A stretch of DNA of 18,102 nt from Deltaproteobacteria bacterium (GCA_012514925.1 JAAYZI010000204.1:1-18102), one strand, 5' to 3'. Counted from the stretch's first letter, positions 7,825 through 15,868 are shown. The notes: generated by a model from the letters alone, not told the origin. A program made the numbers and translations.

Positions 7825-7917
7825 CACTTTCTCCAGAGAAAGTAATATTCATGCAAACGGTTACCATCACACAGACAGTGTTAGGTTTCTTCATAAAACG
7901 TAAGGTCATTCAATCTG
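7821..7917. repeat. Dispersed palindromic repeat, copy B with conserved downstream block
   Basis: The core ACTTTCTC-CA-GAGAAAGT (7826-7843) is a perfect inverted repeat. Bases 7821-7864 match copy C (8093-8136) at 43 of 44 positions. The next part (7866-7917) matches copy D (18051-18102) with two differences, and the match runs to the end of the window, so the shared element is longer than seen here. The left edge of the copy abuts the truncated HEPN gene. Confidence 0.88.
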
Positions 7918-7934
7918 ATACGACCTAATATTGG

Positions 7935-8017
7935 CCTTGTCGCATATACTTATCTCGCGCAAAGGGTTGGCAAATTAAACTAGTAGGCAATGCGCGAGAT
8001 ATGTATATGTGACAAGG
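7935..8017. repeat. Long inverted repeat: 26-bp arms, 31-base loop
   Basis: The left arm (7935-7960, CCTTGTCGCATATACTTATC then TCGCGC) and the right arm (7992-8017) pair at 24 of 26 positions. The mismatches are a G/A and a T/A difference. This is far beyond chance. It could be a foldback DNA element, a hairpin in a structured RNA, or the end structure of a small mobile element. Confidence 0.85.
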
Positions 8018-8023
8018 TTTAAT

Positions 8024-8052
8024 AAAAGCCCAGGTTAGTAGAGCCTGCTTTT
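8024..8052 (+). terminator. Terminator-like hairpin with T-rich 3' side
   Basis: AAAAG and CAGG on the left pair with CCTG and CTTTT on the right, with a two-base bulge and a loop of about 9 bases. The T run is part of the stem, so this could act bidirectionally but weakly. It lies six bases past the long hairpin. Confidence 0.35.
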
Positions 8053-8092
8053 CTGGTGATGGCTGACGGTGACTGGCGGTGACGCGGAGTTA

Positions 8093-8136
8093 AATTCACT
8101 TTCTCCAGAGAAAGTAATATTCATGTAAACGGTTAC
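8093..8136. repeat. Dispersed palindromic repeat, copy C
   Basis: This 44-base block carries the core palindrome (8098-8115), then AATATTCATG and AAACGGTTAC. It matches copy B (7821-7864) with a single C/T difference, in the same orientation and 272 bases away. Homology stops at 8136, so copy C lacks the longer downstream block shared by B and D. Confidence 0.88.
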
Positions 8137-8320
8137 AATTTTTCTCTTCCAATATGATATTTTCCTGTTCTCTCATTGAGGTAACCCCTCGACTCTTGTC
8201 AGCGGTGGACGCTTACGACAAAATAGGATATTTTCAGACCGGCTTTGACGCCTGCGCTTTGTAAACTGAGAAATATCAAAGCTAAGTGTTGTTGCTAATA
8301 TGTTGAAATAATTGATTTAA

Positions 8321-8394
8321 GCACCCGTAGCTCAGCTGGATAGAGCATCCGCCTTCTAAGCGGAGGGTCGCAGGTTCGAATCCTGCCGGGTGTA
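8321..8394 (+). tRNA. tRNA-Arg (anticodon TCT)
   Basis: The 74-base cloverleaf has acceptor GCACCCG/CGGGTGT (one G-T pair at the end), D stem GCTC/GAGC, anticodon stem TCCGC/GCGGA with loop CTTCTAA, and T stem GCAGG/CCTGC with loop TTCGAAT. The anticodon TCT is at 8355-8357 and reads AGA/AGG arginine codons. The 3' CCA is not encoded. It lies 18 bases before nuoA on the same strand and is likely cotranscribed with it. Confidence 0.96.
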
Positions 8395-8412
8395 TTTGAT
8401 CTGGTATCAAAT
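8394..8412 (+). promoter_or_regulatory. Hairpin between tRNA-Arg and nuoA
   Basis: ATTTGAT (8394-8400) and ATCAAAT (8406-8412) are perfect 7-bp arms around CTGGT. The stem starts on the tRNA discriminator base and ends directly at the nuoA ATG (8413), replacing any Shine-Dalgarno sequence. It could guide tRNA 3' processing or control nuoA translation. Confidence 0.6.
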
Positions 8413-8781
8413 ATGACAGATCCATACCTCGGCTTGGTAATATTATTTTTGTTATCCGTTTTTTCCTTGCTGGTACTTTTAGGGCTGGCTTCATGGCTAG
8501 GCCCCAAAAATCCCACCCCCACCAAGCAAATCCCGTTTGAATGCGGATCAGTTTCGGTAGGTGAGGCTAAGTCTCTGCGCTTCAATGTCCAGTTCTATCT
8601 AGTTGCAGTTTTGTTCCTGCTCTTTGACGTCGAAGTACTCTTCCTTTATCCCTGGAGCGTAAACGTTCGTGAGCTAGGCTGGACAGGTTACATGGACATG
8701 CTAGTTTTTGTAGTAGTGCTAGCACTTGGTTTGATCTACGCCTGGCGTAAAGGCGTGTTGGATTGGAATAAGAGCGCGTAG
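8413..8781 (+). CDS. nuoA: NADH-quinone oxidoreductase subunit A (NuoA)
   Basis: NuoA is a small membrane subunit of respiratory complex I that joins the membrane arm to the quinone region. The 122-residue protein has three hydrophobic segments (about 6-28, 60-82 and 94-111). The conserved loop PFECGSVSVGEAKSLRFNVQF (residues 41-61) includes the family Glu43-Cys44. The buried acids Asp72/Glu74 in LLFDVEVLFLYPW are also present. Start ATG 8413 gives the usual length, but no ribosome site precedes it, only a hairpin. The odd point is context: nuoB and the other nuo genes do not follow; instead envelope genes start five bases after its stop. Confidence 0.93.
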   Translation: MTDPYLGLVILFLLSVFSLLVLLGLASWLGPKNPTPTKQIPFECGSVSVGEAKSLRFNVQFYLVAVLFLLFDVEVLFLYPWSVNVRELGWTGYMDMLVFVVVLALGLIYAWRKGVLDWNKSA

Positions 8782-8786
8782 AGATA

Positions 8787-9806
8787 GTGCGTACCCTGGT
8801 TTCCTCAACTCTTCGCCTCTTGCGAGTACTTACCTTCGGTTCCATTTTGTGCTCAGCGCTTAACTTGCTGCCGCTAAGATTTTGGTTGATTGAGTTAAAC
8901 CGCGCGTTTTCGCTTTACTACCTTTTCTTCCACCTCTGTGCCCTGTTGTTAGTAATGCTGATGGGACGGATTTTTTTGCCGCGTTTTGGGATAACTTCCC
9001 TCTTGTTAGCAGGACTTTCTCTGTATTACGCCGCCGCGCTTCGTCCATTTTATTTCGCGCCTAGCCGAGTTGATCAAAACACCCCAGCAGAAGAACCCTT
9101 CCGTTTGAAGCTGCTATACGCAAACCTGTTACGTGAAAATCCACATAAAACGGCTTTTAAAGAGCTTATTGCAGCGCAACAAGCAGATTTGGTGATGCTT
9201 TTAGAATTGACCCCGGAGTGGAGCAAGAGCTTGGCTATGGAAGAGTACTATCCATTCCGGCATGAAATTCTTTCCGCGGGATATTTTGGGCTGGGACTCT
9301 ATTCCAAATTTCCGCTAGGAGAGAAGATCGTAGAGAACCTTGGTGATTTCACGCCGCCTGTTATAATTGCCGAAGTTGATGCTGGGCGGGGTGGAGTCTT
9401 TGAAGTTGTGTTGTTTCATGCCTGGCCGCCTCTAAGCGCCGGCGCCTGGGACGGACATTTTGCGACACATCGTAGGGTTTTGATGCACGTTAAACACAGT
9501 GCCAAAGAGTTGATTATGGCGGCAGATTTCAACGCCACTCCCTTTGCCAGTGTGTACCGCGCCATGCTTGGTCATGGCAGACTACAAAATGCCATGCATG
9601 GCTTTGGGCTGCTTCGCACTTGGCAAGCGCAGTACTGGTACCTGCGCTTTACAATTGACCATGTGCTTTATCGTGGAAACTTCGTGGTGGATTCTTTTGA
9701 AAGACTTCCTGCGACAGGTTCTGACCATTTTCCGCTCCTGGTTCAGTTCAGGCGCACTCAGGGTTTGGCGGTAGAAGCGGACGAGGAACTCCCATTTGAA
9801 AGGTAA
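8787..9806 (+). CDS. Membrane-anchored endonuclease/exonuclease/phosphatase-family protein
   Basis: This 339-residue protein has three hydrophobic segments in residues 8-90, then an EEP-fold hydrolase domain from about 107. Visible family residues are LLYANLL (first strand), Glu140 in LLELTPEW (metal ligand), YSKFPL, Asp247/Asn249 in ADFNATP, IDHVLYRG and the closing Asp313-His314 in GSDHFPL. The topology suggests a catalytic domain outside the cytoplasmic membrane. Members of this group hydrolyse phosphodiesters, and the substrate here is unknown. The start is GTG 8787, five bases after the nuoA stop, with a poor ribosome site. The neighbouring sulfatase-fold and glycosyltransferase genes suggest an envelope lipid or glycan role, which is inference. 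Confidence 0.82.
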   Translation: MRTLVSSTLRLLRVLTFGSILCSALNLLPLRFWLIELNRAFSLYYLFFHLCALLLVMLMGRIFLPRFGITSLLLAGLSLYYAAALRPFYFAPSRVDQNTPAEEPFRLKLLYANLLRENPHKTAFKELIAAQQADLVMLLELTPEWSKSLAMEEYYPFRHEILSAGYFGLGLYSKFPLGEKIVENLGDFTPPVIIAEVDAGRGGVFEVVLFHAWPPLSAGAWDGHFATHRRVLMHVKHSAKELIMAADFNATPFASVYRAMLGHGRLQNAMHGFGLLRTWQAQYWYLRFTIDHVLYRGNFVVDSFERLPATGSDHFPLLVQFRRTQGLAVEADEELPFER

Positions 9807-9899
9807 GCCTTGCATCTTTTCAGGTGGCTGACCGGGCTGCAACTGTGTATGGTTTCCAGGTAGCCTTTCTTATATATGTGGCAGAAGGAGGACTTAACG

Positions 9900-12002
9900 G
9901 TGCGACCGGGAATGACTGGGCTCTGGAGGATAGTGCGGCGCGCCCCTCTGTTGTATGCGGGCCTGGCCGGAATGATCGCAGGAGGTTCAGCTGCGTTTGT
10001 CGAGGGTATTCGTATAGAACACGGAGCAGTGGGGCTTTATCCGGATGAGATGCAAGCCATATTGTTTCTGGACCTTTTTTGGGGAGCAGGGCTTGGAATA
10101 TTGATTGCTGTGCTCTGGTCCGCCTTCTGCAAAAAGCCTCTTTCATTTCCGCGCTTTACCTGTATTTTTATATGGGCCTGGATGCTGACCCACGCGGCCG
10201 TGTACGTACGACTATCTTCCTATGGGGGGCCGGACCTACTATGGGGCAGGTTTTTGCTGTTGATCATGCTAACCCTGCCGCTTTCTATTCTTCCTCTTGT
10301 TTCCCGTAGCTGCCAGATGTGGAGCGTCGGGTTAGATGGCTGGGCGGTAGCGTGGTTTAGCGCTTGGCTTTGTGCGGCGGAGTTGCTTTTGGTTTCAGTC
10401 GGATATCCGCTTTTGGTCCTTAGCACAGGCGTCTTGGATGGGAAGGCACGCTGGTCAGGACCGGCGTATGCAGTGGCGGCACTGCCCTGTTTGTTCTTGG
10501 TTTTTTGGTCTGTGCTTAAAACAGCTGGAAGAGGCGGGCGGGGATTACTGGGGCTATTTGTGGCGGTAGTGGCGCTTTGCTTTTGTATTGAACCGGCCGC
10601 GCGAGGGATCCGTTATTTGGCTGCTAGGCGCTCCGCCGAGGCGCCGAACCTGATTCTAATTTCGATTGATTCTCTGCGCGCTGACAGGGCTTATTGCCAT
10701 GGGAAGATGCCCGCGCTGCAGCGCTACGCCTCAGGTGGGAGCCTTCTTACGGCGGCGAATTCGCAGGCATCTTGGACGTTACCATCCCACGCCAGTCTTT
10801 TCTCTTCACGTTATCCCGCGGAGCACGGTGCTGGCCGTCCGCAAGGAAGCGGGCTTAGTCCCGAGGTGCTTACCTTAGCCGAGATATTGGCGCAGCACTC
10901 TTATGAAACTGTAGCCTTTACCGGCGGTGGCTGGCTGTCGCCGTATTTTGGGATGGACCAAGGTTTTGCCGTTTTTGATACTCATGGGGAAATGTTGCTG
11001 CGTCCGGATTATAATCCGCTTAGCATGTTACTTTTTCCAAACTTCGAGCGCCGCGCGGACTACTGGCGCATCAAAGTCGAGAACTGGCTGAAACGCCGAT
11101 TCGCTCAGAGGACCCCTTTTTTCTTGTTTTTGCACACCTATCAGGTCCACGATTATTTTAAAAACGCTCCGTACCTGGCCGCCCATCTTAAGCGAGCCGG
11201 AGCCAGATATGATCCGCACTTCTTGCTTCCCCAACTTAGTACCAACTCGGACGAGAACGCCCGGGGAGGTGATCACATTTTAGTGGCCCCTCCCAACCAG
11301 ATTGCTTACTTAGAGACCCTCTATGACGCTGCAGCTTCATATTTGGATTCTGAACTTGAGGGCATATTGAAGAGGCTTTCCCATGAGGATTTGAGCCGCA
11401 AGACTTTAGTTATATTAACCTCTGACCATGGGGAAGGGTTTAAGTTGGAGCCCCGACGTCTGCACCACGGGGGCCGCTTGCATCAGGACTTGTTACATGT
11501 ACCGATGCTGATTAGGTTTGATGGAGTGGTTCCAGCCGGGCAGAAGATCTCTACGCCTGTGGCGTCGCTGGACCTCATGCCCACTGCCCTGGATCTTCTC
11601 GGGATCCCAAGCCCTCCTGATATGCGCGGGGTTTCTTTGAAGGATCTGATCGTAGTGGGGGGCCAACCGGCGCAGCGCTTGATCTTTGCAGAGGAGGTTG
11701 GTTACGAAATTACAGCGGATTACTCTAGGCGCGAGCTTGCGGCAAACGAGCGACAAACCGCCCTGATTGCAGACGGAATAAAGTTTATCCGTAACCTGGA
11801 GGGGGAAGAGCTTTATGACCTTAAAGTTGATCCAGATGAAGTGCAAAATCAACTTTCCTCTAAACCTTCTTTGGCGTCGCGGTTGCGAGCCGCTACGCAG
11901 GAATTTCAGGACCGCTATCCTTGCTGTTTAACGCCCGCCGGGCCCAAGGAGGGTCTGTCACCCGACTTGCAACGGCAGCTTCAATCGCTTGGGTATCTGT
12001 GA
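9900..12002 (+). CDS. Membrane sulfatase/phosphotransferase-fold enzyme with catalytic Thr
   Basis: This protein of about 700 residues has several N-terminal membrane segments (up to about residue 235) and an alkaline-phosphatase-superfamily sulfatase domain. Metal and catalytic motifs are Asp257 in ISIDSLRAD, Thr293 in SWTLPSHASLF, the Asp509-His510 pair in SDHGEGF, and HHGG/LHQDLLHVP. The catalytic position is Thr, not the Cys or Ser needed for formylglycine, so it resembles phosphoglycerol or phosphoethanolamine transferases rather than a true sulfatase. I chose GTG 9900 because a perfect AAGGAGG (9885-9891) lies 8 bases before it; an in-frame ATG at 9876 lies upstream of that site. It lies between the EEP gene (93-base gap) and the YfhO-like gene. 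Confidence 0.82.
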   Translation: MRPGMTGLWRIVRRAPLLYAGLAGMIAGGSAAFVEGIRIEHGAVGLYPDEMQAILFLDLFWGAGLGILIAVLWSAFCKKPLSFPRFTCIFIWAWMLTHAAVYVRLSSYGGPDLLWGRFLLLIMLTLPLSILPLVSRSCQMWSVGLDGWAVAWFSAWLCAAELLLVSVGYPLLVLSTGVLDGKARWSGPAYAVAALPCLFLVFWSVLKTAGRGGRGLLGLFVAVVALCFCIEPAARGIRYLAARRSAEAPNLILISIDSLRADRAYCHGKMPALQRYASGGSLLTAANSQASWTLPSHASLFSSRYPAEHGAGRPQGSGLSPEVLTLAEILAQHSYETVAFTGGGWLSPYFGMDQGFAVFDTHGEMLLRPDYNPLSMLLFPNFERRADYWRIKVENWLKRRFAQRTPFFLFLHTYQVHDYFKNAPYLAAHLKRAGARYDPHFLLPQLSTNSDENARGGDHILVAPPNQIAYLETLYDAAASYLDSELEGILKRLSHEDLSRKTLVILTSDHGEGFKLEPRRLHHGGRLHQDLLHVPMLIRFDGVVPAGQKISTPVASLDLMPTALDLLGIPSPPDMRGVSLKDLIVVGGQPAQRLIFAEEVGYEITADYSRRELAANERQTALIADGIKFIRNLEGEELYDLKVDPDEVQNQLSSKPSLASRLRAATQEFQDRYPCCLTPAGPKEGLSPDLQRQLQSLGYL

Positions 12003-12031
12003 TGGAAATAACTCGCCACAGTGAGTGAGAG

Positions 12032-14413
12032 ATGGTTTTAGAGCTTTCAGATCGAAATTCGTCAAGGCGACGGTGGGTGCCGCCGCTTTTCCTAGCAGCT
12101 CTGCTTGCAGTAGTGTTTGCGCCGGTACTGTTCGGCGGGCAAGTATTTTATCATCTTGATATTCAGCAGTTCTTCTTACCCTTTCGGGCTTTGGCCCGCG
12201 ACTTTTTTTTCTTGCCATCCCAGGGGCTATGGAATCCCTTCGTTGCCGGAGGTATGAGCCTGATTGGAAATGGACAGGCCGCTTTGTTCTACCCCCTGCA
12301 CTGGATATTCCTGCCTATGCCTCCGGAGCTAGGGCTTAGCTTCTCTATCATTTTTCATTTTTTGATTGCCGGGCTGGGTATGTATTGGTTTGGGCTTACG
12401 CTTGGTCTTGGCCGCATACCTGCGACCATCGCAGGTGTAATCTATATGCTGTGCGGTGCGACTGTAACGAGGGCAGTGCACCTTTCTTTGCTTTGCGGTG
12501 CCGCCCTCCTGCCTGCCATCAGTGCCTCATTCGTCCTGCTGCTTGAGCGCCCCAGTCGTCGCCGCTTTGTTATGAGCGTGTGTTTGTTGTCGCTGCAGAT
12601 ATTATGTGGGCATCCTCAAATTCCGATCTATTACGCTTACGCGCTTTTTCTGGCGCTTACCTTGAATTTAGCTGCGGGTATTGCGGCGGGTCGCGGCAAG
12701 TCGGCTGGCTTAGCACTTGGCATGGTAGGTGGCGTTTATATTGGGGCGGCGTGCGTGGCGGCGATTATGTTGCTGCCTTGGGCGGAGAGTGTGTGGCACT
12801 CCACTCGCGGGGGGCCGGTTTTGCCATATGAATTTATGGCGACCCTAAGCTTTCCGCCGCAGCGGCTCTTGGCTGCATTTATTCCGTATCATTGGGGCAA
12901 TATTGGAGAGCTTTTGCTTGCCGCAGAGCTTAGCGCTTCGGCTCAAGAACGGCTGGTGCAAATTATGGAGTACGCCGTTTACGTAGGAATTCCGGCGTTA
13001 TGTTTGTTTGTACTAGGCCTTTCCGTAAAAGGGCCAAGCCGCCTCGTCCCAAAGGAGGCTTCGCTGTATGTTAATTGGCGTCAAGTCTTGATCGTATTCT
13101 TAGTCTTTGGAGGGATCGTTGCATGTGGGCTTGAAACACCCCTTGGTCCGGCTTTAATGGCGTTACCGTTACTTGCAAAAATGCGCGCCTGGACCAGAGC
13201 GCTTACGTTGTCTGTGTTTGCGGCTGCGGCTTTGGCCGGTTTTGGCGCTGATTGGATGCTGCGTGAAGGGTCGCAGAAGCGGCAGCGCATTTTTTCGGTA
13301 GTATGTGTGTGGACGGTGATGGCCGTTCTAGTGGCCAACTTTTTGTGTGAGCGCGCGGATTGGCAGAGTGCGTTTAGAGAGGTGTGGCGCAGCGGAGCTT
13401 GGTTGGTGTCGCTTAGTTTGCTGGGCGTTTCTTCGGTCTTGATAATTTTCGGTCGAGGTCGCTTGGCTGGGCTCATGCTGCTTGCTCTGGTAACGGTTGA
13501 TTTGGGCGTTTTTGCAGGCGCATTTAATCCCCTCATTCCCGCCGCAAGGCTTGATACTATCCCGCCTGCGGTGGCTTTTTTGAAAACCAAGGGCCGGTAC
13601 GCGCGGGTGGCCTCTTTTGCAGGGCTGCTGCCCACGGTGCCCGAAGATGCTCAAGCCGTGCTTCACAGCGGATGGAGCGCGCGCTACCGCATTCCGAGTA
13701 TCAATGTGTTTGACACCCTTCAGTCCCGGTATTATACCGACCTGTTCGATCACCCCGGTGCGGTCAATGTTACATACGGGATGCTTCCTGCCGAACTTCT
13801 TAGCTATCCCAGAAAACAGGGGCTGGATCTGATGAATGTGCGTTATCTCGTATTTCCGGTAGGGCGGGAGCCACCCTCCGCTCCGGACTTGCGCGAGGTC
13901 TACCGGGATAAGAGCGTCGTAATTTTTGAAAACGACAGCTCTGTTGGACCGGTGTATTTAGCGCGGACAGTGCAGTCAGAAGAGGTGCAGGATACTCTGC
14001 AAAGACTCCGCTTTGGTCCGCCTCGTCCCGCCACTGAGGCCGTCATAAACGAGCCGTTGTCGCAGGGAGAGAATCCGCCGCGTGTTCTAACCCCAGCGGA
14101 TGCGTCCTGGAGAGCAGTTATGCCTGATACGGACAGCATCGAAGTACAACTTAAAAGCAGTTCATGGCAGTACCTCGTTTTTTCACAGCCGTTCTATCCA
14201 GGTTGGGAAGTGCGCATTGATGGTGTTCCAACCGAATCTTTCAGGACAAACTATCTAATGCGCGGAGTTTGGGTACCGCCTGGCAAACACATGGTCGTGC
14301 TTCAGTATCGTCCCTGGTCCTTTAATGCTGGGGCTTTGATTAGTTCGGTTGCGGCTTTAACACTCTTACTACTGGCGCTGGGCCGCTTGGGCTTCGGCAA
14401 GGAGCGGGCATGA
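12032..14413 (+). CDS. YfhO-like multi-pass membrane protein, putative glycosyltransferase
   Basis: This 793-residue protein has about a dozen hydrophobic segments and a C-terminal extracytoplasmic domain closed by one last membrane helix. The early loop with Asp43 (YHLDIQQFFLPF) and LWNPFVAGGM (66-75) is typical of the YfhO/GT-C family, as is the tail FYPGWEVRIDG...YRPWSF. YfhO proteins glycosylate lipid-linked or teichoic-acid-type surface polymers in some bacteria; the substrate here is not known. Start ATG 12032 is 29 bases after the sulfatase-fold gene, with a weak purine-rich site. Its stop overlaps the next start in ATGA, which indicates coupled translation. Confidence 0.8.
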   Translation: MVLELSDRNSSRRRWVPPLFLAALLAVVFAPVLFGGQVFYHLDIQQFFLPFRALARDFFFLPSQGLWNPFVAGGMSLIGNGQAALFYPLHWIFLPMPPELGLSFSIIFHFLIAGLGMYWFGLTLGLGRIPATIAGVIYMLCGATVTRAVHLSLLCGAALLPAISASFVLLLERPSRRRFVMSVCLLSLQILCGHPQIPIYYAYALFLALTLNLAAGIAAGRGKSAGLALGMVGGVYIGAACVAAIMLLPWAESVWHSTRGGPVLPYEFMATLSFPPQRLLAAFIPYHWGNIGELLLAAELSASAQERLVQIMEYAVYVGIPALCLFVLGLSVKGPSRLVPKEASLYVNWRQVLIVFLVFGGIVACGLETPLGPALMALPLLAKMRAWTRALTLSVFAAAALAGFGADWMLREGSQKRQRIFSVVCVWTVMAVLVANFLCERADWQSAFREVWRSGAWLVSLSLLGVSSVLIIFGRGRLAGLMLLALVTVDLGVFAGAFNPLIPAARLDTIPPAVAFLKTKGRYARVASFAGLLPTVPEDAQAVLHSGWSARYRIPSINVFDTLQSRYYTDLFDHPGAVNVTYGMLPAELLSYPRKQGLDLMNVRYLVFPVGREPPSAPDLREVYRDKSVVIFENDSSVGPVYLARTVQSEEVQDTLQRLRFGPPRPATEAVINEPLSQGENPPRVLTPADASWRAVMPDTDSIEVQLKSSSWQYLVFSQPFYPGWEVRIDGVPTESFRTNYLMRGVWVPPGKHMVVLQYRPWSFNAGALISSVAALTLLLLALGRLGFGKERA

Positions 14414-15864
14414 AGAGTTGGGCATTCCCTATGGTTGGGGTACTGCTGCTCTCCATGCTGGGTTTTATGGTGTTAAATCTGCTTCCCTATCTGGGCTTTG
14501 ACTCCGCGGTGTTTTATTATGGCGGGCTTTTAATTACCGAGGGGCGGCATCCTTATCTGGATTTTATTGACAACAAGAACCCAGGAATTTTTTACCTACT
14601 AGCCGTACCGGCTGCCATATGGAAATGGAATCCGGTAGGGGCAGTTTGGCTGTGGCGTTTTCTGGAACTTCTTGGGGTGTGGCTGCTGTTTCGGGGGCTG
14701 AGACGCTTTGTTCCTGGCTACGCTGATCGCGCACTGGCGCTGCTATGCTTTTGGACGGCATATACCGCGCTTTGGGCTGGAACTTATGAAACGGTATACG
14801 CCGAGCTACCCGAAATGCTGTTGGTGATGGTGGCAGTGTGGCTGGCGGCGGTCCGTAAGCGTCTTGGTGTGGCGGGGCTGTGTATCGGTGCGGCTATGCT
14901 CTTTAGACAGACTGCACTGCTTGCACTCCTACCAGTTGTGGTGAGCGGGCTGGCGCGCCGTACCGGGCGACGGGAGTGGCTGAGATTGTGCGTTGGAGCG
15001 GCGTTGCCTTTGGTGGTCACGGGTCTTTTTGCGGAATTTCAGGGTTGGCGCGCAGCCTGGTGGCGCTATGCCTACGGCTGGGGAGCTGACTATCTGGCCG
15101 AGAGCGGGTCTTGGACCCGTCTGGGAGAGACGGCAGGACACCTTTTTGGAAATACCTTTCTCTTTTGGGCTGGCCTATCGGCCCTAATTTGGGCGGGGGT
15201 CGCCCTGATGGATTTATGGGCGCAGCGACGTGGAACTTGGCGCATGCACTTACTGGTGCTTAGCTGGAACGTGGCGGGATTTTTCGAAACTGCGCTGCAG
15301 CCGATTGCTCTGCGGCATCATTTTATACTCTGGTTACCACCACTGACGCTGATGACCGCGGTGGGGTTAGCGCGCGTGCGCGCGCTGGCGCGGGAGGCCG
15401 GGAAAATGGTGTACCTTCAAGCGCTGGTGGTGGCGTTATTGATCACTTTAGTGCGGCCTCTGGCAGAGAGCGCCGGGGCCGAGTGGTGTAAATTCACCTC
15501 AAGTCCAGACCGCCTGCCGGTGCGCTTTGCGGGGCACTGGGTGCAGGCCACCACATCTCCGCAGGAGCGCATTTTAGTTTGGGGAATGGCTTCACAGTTA
15601 TATTTAGAATCCCATCGTCACAGCGCGTCGGCGATCTATTTCAACGTAATGCTAACCGGGATGGATGGACGGATTAAGGGAGGTGTGGCTGAATTACGAG
15701 ATCGCTTGGAGCTAGATCTGAAAGAGTACCGGCCACGTTATGTGTTTTTGCTCTCCAAGTTCCCCTTTGAGAATTACGCGCCTAAATATTCTTCAACCTG
15801 CCGCCGACGCACGCTCGAGACTCCGTGGTCGGCGGCGATCCCCTATTTAGAATGTCCGAGTTAG
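14410..15864 (+). CDS. GT39/PMT-like membrane glycosyltransferase
   Basis: This 484-residue GT-C-type protein has about ten hydrophobic segments. The N-terminal loop after the first helix carries Asp31 (GFDSAVFYY), ITEGRHPYLDF (42-52) and DNKNPGIFYL, the usual arrangement of catalytic Asp and (G)xxPY in polyprenyl-phosphate-sugar transferases. It probably transfers a sugar from a lipid carrier to a lipid or protein outside the membrane. The sugar and acceptor cannot be read from sequence. The start overlaps the YfhO-like stop by four bases. The 3' end is four bases from the stop of the convergent sigma-factor gene, with no visible terminator between them. Confidence 0.78.
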   Translation: MKSWAFPMVGVLLLSMLGFMVLNLLPYLGFDSAVFYYGGLLITEGRHPYLDFIDNKNPGIFYLLAVPAAIWKWNPVGAVWLWRFLELLGVWLLFRGLRRFVPGYADRALALLCFWTAYTALWAGTYETVYAELPEMLLVMVAVWLAAVRKRLGVAGLCIGAAMLFRQTALLALLPVVVSGLARRTGRREWLRLCVGAALPLVVTGLFAEFQGWRAAWWRYAYGWGADYLAESGSWTRLGETAGHLFGNTFLFWAGLSALIWAGVALMDLWAQRRGTWRMHLLVLSWNVAGFFETALQPIALRHHFILWLPPLTLMTAVGLARVRALAREAGKMVYLQALVVALLITLVRPLAESAGAEWCKFTSSPDRLPVRFAGHWVQATTSPQERILVWGMASQLYLESHRHSASAIYFNVMLTGMDGRIKGGVAELRDRLELDLKEYRPRYVFLLSKFPFENYAPKYSSTCRRRTLETPWSAAIPYLECPS

Positions 15865-15868
15865 CCCG

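Larger units (their letters stand above)
7825..8320. other. 496-base repeat-rich, non-coding stretch before tRNA-Arg
   Basis: I see no gene here. It contains repeat copies B and C, a long hairpin (7935-8017), a terminator-like stem (8024-8052), a short duplication of CGGTGAC (8067-8083 area) and a further hairpin (8196-8221: TTGTC-AGCG stem, GTGGA loop). No clear promoter for the tRNA is visible; an AT-rich stretch lies immediately upstream of it. Confidence 0.6.

Noticed and set aside
7930..8097. Integron attC site (TA genes as cassettes, GTTAAAT before copy C)
   Set aside because: GTTAAAT fits the R' core, but I find no matching R'' partner at the right distance, no integrase, and no repeated attC after each gene.
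7821..8136. CRISPR array
   Set aside because: There are only two repeats 272 bases apart, with palindromic cores and no regular spacers or cas genes.
8295..8585. Minus-strand open frame across the tRNA
   Set aside because: It is antisense to tRNA-Arg and nuoA. Part of its sequence (PGRIRTCDPPLR) is the common false translation of tRNA genes.
9876..9899. ATG 9876 as the start of the sulfatase-fold gene
   Set aside because: A perfect AAGGAGG lies downstream of it, at the right distance from GTG 9900.
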